Assembly (NCBI GenBank): GCA_963803495.1
Contig: CAWDMP010000002.1
Coordinates: forward strand, 682,001-746,000
Source: Persicitalea sp963803495
GTDB taxonomy: Bacteria; Bacteroidota; Bacteroidia; Cytophagales; Spirosomataceae
Length of the DNA stretch: 64,000 nt
Reading direction: 5' to 3'
The notes below the pieces were generated by a model. That model did no database searches. It saw only the letters and a list, made by a program, of their open reading frames with translations, and was not told the origin of the DNA. Below are positions 58,235 to 64,000 of this stretch, piece after piece (position 1 is the first letter of the stretch; each line of letters starts with the position of its first letter). The position numbers and the translations under genes were made by a program.

Positions 58235-61105
58235 CTACCCAAAATCACTCGGCAGTTTGCCGAAACGATTCTTGAAACTCCGGGAAAAACTACCGGCATT
58301 TTTGTAGCCCACTCGGGCCGCCAGCGCGGCGATAGAAACGGGAGTCCCGCTTTCCAATAACGACCGCGCTTCGTTAAGGCGAATATCCCGCAAGTACTGC
58401 TGGGGACTTAGGCCCGTGAGGCGCTTCAACTGCCGGAGCAAGGTAGACTCGCTCATTGCGAAAGTCTCGCTTAGGGAAGGAATGTCCAGCGTGTCGCTGG
58501 TCAGGTTGTCACGGACATACTTTTCAAACCCTTCGAGCCAAACCTGATCGGTCTGGGAGAGTTGGGGAGAGGTTTCGGGTTCTTGGTTTTCTTGAAAAGT
58601 CTCCTGTTTTCTCGCCGACTGATTCCTTAGCAGGTTAGCGACCCGTACCAGCAGTTCTTCCTCGTCGAAGGGCTTGGTGAGGTAGTCGTCCACCCCGATG
58701 CGCAGGGCGCGCAGGCGGGTGGCCGGATCGGCCCGGGCGGTGAGCATCACGACGGGTATGTGGCGAGTAGCATCGCCAGATTTCAGCGTTTCGAGCAACT
58801 GGTACCCGTCCATGACGGGCATCATCAGGTCACTCAGGATTAAGTCCACCGTTCCTTTCTCGTCGGCCAGTTTTTGGAGGGCTACCTCGCCATTTTCGGC
58901 GGCTACGACGCGGTATTTTTCCGACAGGATCAGGTCGAGGTACCCCAGTAGCGCGGGGTTGTCTTCCACCACCAGTAGCGTGGGCCTGGGGTTGGCCGCA
59001 ACCATAGCGTCGGCCGACCCGGCCATTGCTGCGGCACTGAATCCCGACATCGCATCGCCCCCATCGCCTGATTTTGGTACGGTCACCGGGGCCACGTTGT
59101 TTTGTGCTTCGGAAAGCGCAAGCGGCCACGAAACATAAAAGACACTACCCTCGCCTAGCTTGCTTTCTACCCGAATCGTGCCGTCCAGCAATTGGGCATA
59201 GTCATGGCACAAGGCCAGGCCAATCCCCGTGCCTCCGACCGAAGGTTGGCTCTTCCGGCTGGTCTGAAAAAAACGATCGAATACATACGGAAGGTCATCG
59301 GGCGGAATGCCGGGGCCCGTGTCGGCCACCCGGACAAAAATCTCGTCGCCCCGCGTTTCTACCTCTACCTCGATCTTCCCGTTGGCAGGCGTAAACTTAA
59401 AAGCATTGGAAAGCAGGTTGGAGAGAATCTGCCGAACCTTTTCCCGATCGAGTTCGGCCACCATACCGGGTGCAATCTTCACCTCAGGTACATAGTGAAT
59501 CTGCTTCGAGTGGGCCAGCGACAGAAACTGATCGAGGTGGAGCGCAAAGAACGATGGCAGTTCCGTCGCTTCCAGGTGGAGGGGCATTTTACCCATTTCG
59601 AGCTTCCGCAAATCGAGGATGTCCTTTATCATCGACTCCAACTGACGGACGCTGCGGCTGGCCACGGTGAGCAGCCTGGTGTGTTTTTCGGAAAACCGAC
59701 TCTCCTTCAGCAGCGTGGTGATGGGCCCCGCGATCAGGGTGAGCGGCGTGCGGAGCTCGTGGCTCACGTTGGCGAAGAAGCGAGATTTGGCCACATCGAG
59801 GCTTTCCAGTTGGGTGGCATGCTGCTGGATGAGGTGGTTCTTGTCGGCGAGTTCGGCTTTGCTCCGCCTTTGCCGCAGGTACCCCGCGATCAGGCCGATT
59901 GACAACAGCACCGCCAGCAGAATGATAATCAGCGAGTAGTTGAGCTGTGATTTTTTCAGGTTTAGCTCCAGCAGCCGGTTCTTTTCGTTGGCGATTAGTT
60001 TATCGCGCTCCGCCTGTAAATAGAAGCTTTCGAGGTTAAAGCCCTCACTTCGCGACTTAAACTTTTCTTCGTGAAAAATCTTCCGCTTGAAAAATTGCAA
60101 CGCCTCGTCTGGCTTGCTCTCCAGTTCGGCGATGCTGGATTTCAACGCGTAGGTTTGGCTTAGTAAATCATCCAGTTCCAACTTTCCCGCTTTGGTTCGT
60201 GCCTCTTCGAGGTATATTTTGGCTCGCCCGATGTTTTTCCGTTTCAATTCGAGATTGGTGAGGGCGTGGAGCGTAAAAATCTCGAACCAGGGCCCCGGCT
60301 CGGCCCGGCACAGGCGCAGCGTTTTCAAGTAATAGCGTTCGGCCTCGGCCAGTTTATTGCTGGCCAGGGCCAAATCCGCCCTTCCCTTGGCGGCATTGAT
60401 CAGGAAAGGGTACTCGTTCGCTTTTATCGGACGCGATTCGGGCAGTGATTCCAGATAAACCACGTGCTTTTCAGCTTCCGCGTAATTTTCTGTGAGTAGT
60501 TGAAGCTCCAGGAGTCTGAGGTGCAGCACATCGGTCAACGGCCCGGCCCGGTGCGCCTCCGCTTTGGCGAGCAAGGCATTCATCGACGGAATGATTGCCG
60601 CGGGTCGGACAAAGTGCGACCTCAACGCCAACCGATCATATCTGGCCTCGAGAACGGCGATGTCGTCGCCCAGCTGTTGGTAGATCGCCAGCGCCTTTTC
60701 AATGTTGAGCACCGCCAACTGGTACGTACCCATGGCATCGTAGTAGCGGGACAAGTCGCCGTAGGCCGCAGCCTCTCCGACTGGATTCTTGTGGTCACGG
60801 GCGTGCCGGGCCAACGCTTCCCCGACCGAAATGGCGGCATCGAGGTTGAACAAACGCTCCAATCGGATCATTACCGCGTACTGATTCCGGTACACGGAGT
60901 CCGGAAGGTTATCGAAATGTTTCTCTATCAGCTCAGGAATAAAATCGTAGGACTCGATTGGCGCGCGCTGCTGCAGGCTGGCTTCGATTTTGCTCCAAAG
61001 CGCGGGGTCCAGGTACAGCGCGGTACTGCCTATGGCCGTGGCAGCACCCCGTGGCAAGAGGAGGAATAAAAAAAATAGGACCGATCTAAACAAAACCCTT
61101 TCCAC
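58235..61105 (-). CDS. Hybrid two-component sensor: TPR, histidine kinase, receiver and AraC domains
   Basis: 956 residues if started at the GTG at 61105 (VERVLFRSVLFFLFLLLPRGAATA, a signal peptide). The frame is open to a TTG at 61252, but that would leave only 6 bp to the divergent gene. A periplasmic TPR-like domain (about 35-365) is followed by a membrane helix (LIIILLAVLLSIGLIAGYL). The kinase has FANVSHELRTPLTLIAGP (phospho-His) and DTGPGIP. The receiver has VDLILSDLMMPVMDGYQ (phospho-Asp). A C-terminal AraC HTH has LTGLSPQQYLRDIRLNEARSLLESG. It fuses sensing, relay and DNA binding in one chain, and probably controls the secreted genes next to it. Confidence 0.94.
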   Translation of the reverse strand: MERVLFRSVLFFLFLLLPRGAATAIGSTALYLDPALWSKIEASLQQRAPIESYDFIPELIEKHFDNLPDSVYRNQYAVMIRLERLFNLDAAISVGEALARHARDHKNPVGEAAAYGDLSRYYDAMGTYQLAVLNIEKALAIYQQLGDDIAVLEARYDRLALRSHFVRPAAIIPSMNALLAKAEAHRAGPLTDVLHLRLLELQLLTENYAEAEKHVVYLESLPESRPIKANEYPFLINAAKGRADLALASNKLAEAERYYLKTLRLCRAEPGPWFEIFTLHALTNLELKRKNIGRAKIYLEEARTKAGKLELDDLLSQTYALKSSIAELESKPDEALQFFKRKIFHEEKFKSRSEGFNLESFYLQAERDKLIANEKNRLLELNLKKSQLNYSLIIILLAVLLSIGLIAGYLRQRRSKAELADKNHLIQQHATQLESLDVAKSRFFANVSHELRTPLTLIAGPITTLLKESRFSEKHTRLLTVASRSVRQLESMIKDILDLRKLEMGKMPLHLEATELPSFFALHLDQFLSLAHSKQIHYVPEVKIAPGMVAELDREKVRQILSNLLSNAFKFTPANGKIEVEVETRGDEIFVRVADTGPGIPPDDLPYVFDRFFQTSRKSQPSVGGTGIGLALCHDYAQLLDGTIRVESKLGEGSVFYVSWPLALSEAQNNVAPVTVPKSGDGGDAMSGFSAAAMAGSADAMVAANPRPTLLVVEDNPALLGYLDLILSEKYRVVAAENGEVALQKLADEKGTVDLILSDLMMPVMDGYQLLETLKSGDATRHIPVVMLTARADPATRLRALRIGVDDYLTKPFDEEELLVRVANLLRNQSARKQETFQENQEPETSPQLSQTDQVWLEGFEKYVRDNLTSDTLDIPSLSETFAMSESTLLRQLKRLTGLSPQQYLRDIRLNEARSLLESGTPVSIAALAARVGYKNAGSFSRSFKNRFGKLPSDFG

Positions 61106-61258
61106 AACCGATTGAGTAGGGCACTGGCACGTCTCCTGCTCGATAATGTCCGGTACGTGTAAGGTTTTGTTCAAAGTGGGTTGACAGTCAGCCTTCGTTT
61201 CTATTTCAAACTTACGTATCTTATCCAAAAATCTATCAAAAACTAAGCCCAAAACCTC

Positions 61259-62005
61259 ATGATCCCAGTACTAGGCATCCCGCTGATTATCCTATTCGTA
61301 TTTCTGCTCTCCGGCTTCCGCATCATTTTTGAGTACAAGCGGGCGCTCAAATTCCGCTTCGGCAGCTACGTAAGTACCCTGCAACCCGGCTTGCGCTGGA
61401 TTATCCCGATCATCGAAACGATCCAGAGCGTCGACATCCGCGTCATCACGATCAACATCGTGTCGCAGGAAGTCATGACCGAAGACAACGTACCCTGCAG
61501 CATCGACGGCGTGGTATTTTTTAAAGTGGATAGCCCCGAGAAGGCCGTCCTCGAAGTCGAGCGCTTTCAGTTTGCCATCAGCCAGCTGGCGCAGGCCGCT
61601 TTGCGGGATGTATGCGGCAAGGTGGAGTTGGACACCATTCTCAGCAAGCGCGAAGAGATGGGCCAGAGTATTAAAGCCACCGTCGCCGAGGAAACCATCC
61701 GCTGGGGCATCACGGTGATGGACGTCAAGATAAAGGACATCCAGTTACCCGAAAACATGCGGCGCATGATGGCCAACCAGGCCGAAGCCGAGCGGTCGCG
61801 CCGGGCGCAGGTGATCCTGGCCACGGCCGAAGAACAAGCCGCCCACAAGCTGCTGGAAGCGGGCAAGATCATCGACCAGTCGCCCTCGGCCATCAAACTC
61901 CGCCTGTACCAGACGCTCAGCAACATCGCCACCGAAAAGAACTCGACGATCCTGTTCCCGTTCCCGGAGGAAGTACTGGCGCGACTGACAAAAAAGGACG
62001 AGTAA
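61259..62005 (+). CDS. Slipin / SPFH-band 7 family membrane protein
   Basis: This 248-residue protein has one N-terminal hydrophobic hairpin or helix (LGIPLIILFVFLLSGFRIIF), then the SPFH domain: EYKRALKFRFGSYVSTLQPGLRWIIPIIETIQSVDIRVITINI, SQEVMTEDNVPCSIDGVVFFKV, AQAALRDVCGKVELDTILSKRE, GITVMDVKIKDIQLPENMRRMMANQAEAERSRRAQVILA. These belong to the stomatin/slipin type. Slipins form membrane microdomain oligomers; partners often include NfeD-like proteases. No nfeD is visible here. It lies head-to-head with the AraC hybrid sensor. Confidence 0.95.
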   Translation: MIPVLGIPLIILFVFLLSGFRIIFEYKRALKFRFGSYVSTLQPGLRWIIPIIETIQSVDIRVITINIVSQEVMTEDNVPCSIDGVVFFKVDSPEKAVLEVERFQFAISQLAQAALRDVCGKVELDTILSKREEMGQSIKATVAEETIRWGITVMDVKIKDIQLPENMRRMMANQAEAERSRRAQVILATAEEQAAHKLLEAGKIIDQSPSAIKLRLYQTLSNIATEKNSTILFPFPEEVLARLTKKDE

Positions 62006-62077
62006 GTATTTGAAGTGTGGGTATTTATCGCTAAAATTGTCATTCAACCGTAATGAAAAACTTAGCTTCAAACCCTC

Positions 62078-63301
62078 ATGAACCAAACGCTTACTACCCC
62101 CGGTGCGCCCGTTCGTACTCCGGAACCCGTCGCGCCCGATTCGATCAAAATTCCGGGCTATGTATATGCGGTCGTATTTTCGTCGCTGTGCGTCATCACC
62201 GGTCTGATCTGGGACATTTGCTGGCACCTGAGCATTGGGCGCGACGGGCTGTTTTCGCCCCCGCACCTCATCATTTATTTGGGCGCGGTGGTGTCCGGGG
62301 TATTTTCGGGCTATGAGATTTTGCGCAATACCTTTGCGGGTAGCGCCCTCGAAAAAAGCAAGCGCGTCAAAATCTGGGGCTTTTTTTATAGCTCACTTGG
62401 CGCGCTGTTTTGCGTGTGGGGCGCCATCGCCATGCTCACCTCCGCGCCCTTCGACGACTGGTGGCACAATACCTACGGGCTCGACATCACCATCTTGTCG
62501 CCACCGCATACCGTGCTGGCGCTGGGCATCATCGGGGTGCAATTCGGCGCCATCGTAAGCGTGTTGGCCATAAAAAACCAAACCGAGTACCTGTTCAAAG
62601 GTACCGAGCGAGCCAGGAAAAAGCGCGACGGGATTCTGTTCGCGCTTTTCGTGTTGTCCGCCGGATTCTTGCTGACGATGTGGTACACGCTGCTTTCCGA
62701 AGAAATAGACCGGTACGCATCGCATAGTTCAGGCTACTACCAGGTGGCGGCGGGGGCTTTTCCGTTTGTGCTGATTGCTTTTGGCCGGGCCTTTTCACAT
62801 CGCTGGACCATCACCGTTGTTGCGGCAGTGTACTCGCTTATCCTCATGCTCACGCTCTGGATCATTCCGCTCTTCCCGGCCGAGCCGATGCTGGGGCCGA
62901 TCCTGAATCACCTCACCCACTACAACGGCTTTAAGTTCCCGCTGCTGCTGATCGTGCCCGCCGTGGCGCTCGACCTGCTCCGGCACCGCTTCGCGCACTG
63001 GAACGACTGGAAACTGGCGATGCTGCTGGGGAGTACCTTCCTGGCGGTCTTCTTCGTGGTGCAATGGTTTTTCGGTGGTTTCCTGCTGGAATCGCCTCTG
63101 GCCCGCAACTGGTTTTTCGGAAGCCACTACTGGTACTTCGGCAGCGATCCCGAATGGCAGTACCGCTACAAGTTCGCACCCTGGAACCTTGAAACCCCGG
63201 CCCAATTGGCCCAAGGATTCGGTATCGCGCTGGTACTGAGCATTGTCTCCACCCGCATCGGTCTGGCCTGGGGCCGGTGGATGAATACCATTCAGCGATG
63301 A
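62078..63301 (+). CDS. Polytopic membrane protein of unknown function
   Basis: This 407-residue protein has about ten transmembrane segments, including VYAVVFSSLCVITGLIWDICW, APHL-like region FSPPHLIIYLGAVVSGVFSGYEIL, LILMLTLWIIPLFP and WKLAMLLGSTFLAVFFVVQWFFGGFL. Several conserved-looking His residues (CWHLSIG, PPHLIIY, WWHNTYG, PPHTVLALG) sit in or near membrane segments, suggesting metal or haem binding. That pattern recalls copper-related or cytochrome-oxidase-assembly membrane proteins, but no family was firmly recognised. The ATGA overlap with the next membrane-protein gene suggests the two work together. Confidence 0.7.
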   Translation: MNQTLTTPGAPVRTPEPVAPDSIKIPGYVYAVVFSSLCVITGLIWDICWHLSIGRDGLFSPPHLIIYLGAVVSGVFSGYEILRNTFAGSALEKSKRVKIWGFFYSSLGALFCVWGAIAMLTSAPFDDWWHNTYGLDITILSPPHTVLALGIIGVQFGAIVSVLAIKNQTEYLFKGTERARKKRDGILFALFVLSAGFLLTMWYTLLSEEIDRYASHSSGYYQVAAGAFPFVLIAFGRAFSHRWTITVVAAVYSLILMLTLWIIPLFPAEPMLGPILNHLTHYNGFKFPLLLIVPAVALDLLRHRFAHWNDWKLAMLLGSTFLAVFFVVQWFFGGFLLESPLARNWFFGSHYWYFGSDPEWQYRYKFAPWNLETPAQLAQGFGIALVLSIVSTRIGLAWGRWMNTIQR

Positions 63302-64000
63302 AAAAGCTCCTCCTGATTTTCGGATTGCTATTGAATACGCTACTCGTGGCCGCCCACGTGGGCAGCACGGGCGTAGTACTTCAGGGCGAAGCGGGCGCCT
63401 ACCGCCTGCTCGTGAACATAGAACCGCCCGACGTCATTCCGGGTACCGCACGGGTGACGGTATACGTCGAGCGCGGCGACGCGACCAATGTAAAAGCACG
63501 GCCCATCTATTTCCGCTCCGGTGACGAAGGCGCGCCCGACTACGACGTAATGGAAGCCGTCGCCGGACAGCCGGGACAGTTCCAGGGCATCGTGTGGCTG
63601 ATGGAAAACGGTTCGTCCAGTGTCCAGATCGCTATCGAAGGTGCCCAGGGCAGCGGCGAAATGGTGGTACCGCTGGTGGCGGCTTCCACCGCCCAGCGCG
63701 ACATGCCCGTCGCACTAGGCTGGACGCTCGGCGCGCTGGGGCTCTTGCTGGTGATTCTGCTCATTACGGTCATCGGGGCGAGCGTCAGCGACGGAATGTT
63801 GCGGGCCGGACAGAAGCTTACGCCCGCCCGCAAACGAAAGCGGCTAATCAAAATGGGCATCGCGTTCGTAGCTTGTGCGTTGATCCTGTACGGGGGCAGC
63901 AGCTGGTGGGATGGCTGGGCCGAAAGTTACCGCCGCAATATGCTCCAACCGCTCGAAGCGAAGGGTACCGTCCTCGCTCAGAACGGGCAGCGGCTTTTTC
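63298..64000 (+). CDS. Secreted-domain plus membrane protein, partial (truncated by the window edge)
   Basis: The ATG at 63298 overlaps the previous stop by 4 bp; the gene continues past base 64000. A signal peptide (KKLLLIFGLLLNTLLVAAHVG) leads into a YtkA/FixH-like periplasmic beta-domain (about 25-135, LLVNIEPPDVIPGTARVTVYVERGD...PIYFRSGDEGAPDYDVMEAVAGQPGQFQGIVWLME). Membrane helices follow at about 145-165 and 185-205. The arrangement with the upstream polytopic protein suggests a transport or copper/redox-handling pair. Function remains unknown. Confidence 0.75.
   Translation, partial: MKKLLLIFGLLLNTLLVAAHVGSTGVVLQGEAGAYRLLVNIEPPDVIPGTARVTVYVERGDATNVKARPIYFRSGDEGAPDYDVMEAVAGQPGQFQGIVWLMENGSSSVQIAIEGAQGSGEMVVPLVAASTAQRDMPVALGWTLGALGLLLVILLITVIGASVSDGMLRAGQKLTPARKRKRLIKMGIAFVACALILYGGSSWWDGWAESYRRNMLQPLEAKGTVLAQNGQRLF

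Noticed and set aside
61106..61252. The 49-residue N-terminal extension of the AraC hybrid sensor from a TTG at 61252
   Set aside because: It would leave 6 bp between divergent genes and put charged sequence before the signal peptide; GTG at 61105 fits better.

Overview
The window is about 64 kb of chromosome from a fairly GC-rich Bacteroidota. Cytophagales, near the Spirosoma/Dyadobacter group, is the best guess; this is inference from gene content. Signs are a type IX secretion C-terminal sorting domain on a large adhesin, a TonB-dependent receptor, LytS/LytTR and AraC hybrid sensors, Y_Y_Y two-component propellers, and start codons without Shine-Dalgarno sequences but with A/T-rich leaders. 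No rRNA, tRNA, CRISPR array, IS element or prophage was seen.

Layout. 1-8.97 kb: 3' end of tsaD, an AT-rich antitoxin/VapC pair, a MOSC protein and a membrane protein, then glutamine synthetase-like, kinase-fold and HAD genes, facing a three-gene reverse-strand operon (receiver-like/GAF protein, LytS-type kinase, LytTR regulator). 9.76-21.95 kb: a forward run of small NTF2/SnoaL-fold proteins (seven domains in six genes) interleaved with two DJ-1/PfpI proteins, a benzoylformate decarboxylase-like ThDP enzyme, a GMC oxidoreductase, a membrane protein, a reduced xanthine-dehydrogenase-FAD-subunit-like protein, a VOC protein and an AGE-type (alpha/alpha)6-barrel protein. It reads like a catabolic or small-molecule pathway with no obvious textbook match.

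22.1-41.3 kb: a forward signalling island. It holds two STAS proteins flanking a glgX-type debranching enzyme, an RsbW-like ATPase, a membrane nSTAND1-WD40 protein, a TonB-dependent receptor with an N-terminal helical extension, a GNAT protein, a transporter-HEAT protein, a giant propeller sensor whose kinase phosphoacceptor His is replaced by Asp, an intact soluble histidine kinase, and a receiver-PP2C (SpoIIE) phosphatase. Together these make a plausible sigma-factor-less partner-switching circuit, possibly acting on glycogen metabolism.

41.3-61.1 kb, all reverse strand: Gfo/Idh/MocA oxidoreductase, M23 peptidase, ThuA protein, a T9SS adhesin with a one-base frame break, an NTF2-like lipoprotein, a badly disrupted AraC-TPR regulator, and a secreted-protein group (large secreted protein, lipoprotein, astacin protease with lectin and discoidin domains, and a disrupted CAP/discoidin gene) next to an intact AraC hybrid sensor. 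The two regulator loci each have GTCAA half-sites spaced 21 bp, and two secreted genes share a 39-bp upstream element. 61.26-64 kb: a slipin, a polytopic membrane protein and a truncated membrane protein.

Intergenic regions repeatedly hold locus-specific low-complexity inverted repeats, with one arm after a stop codon and the other just before the next start. The hexamer GGTACC is several-fold over-represented across the window.
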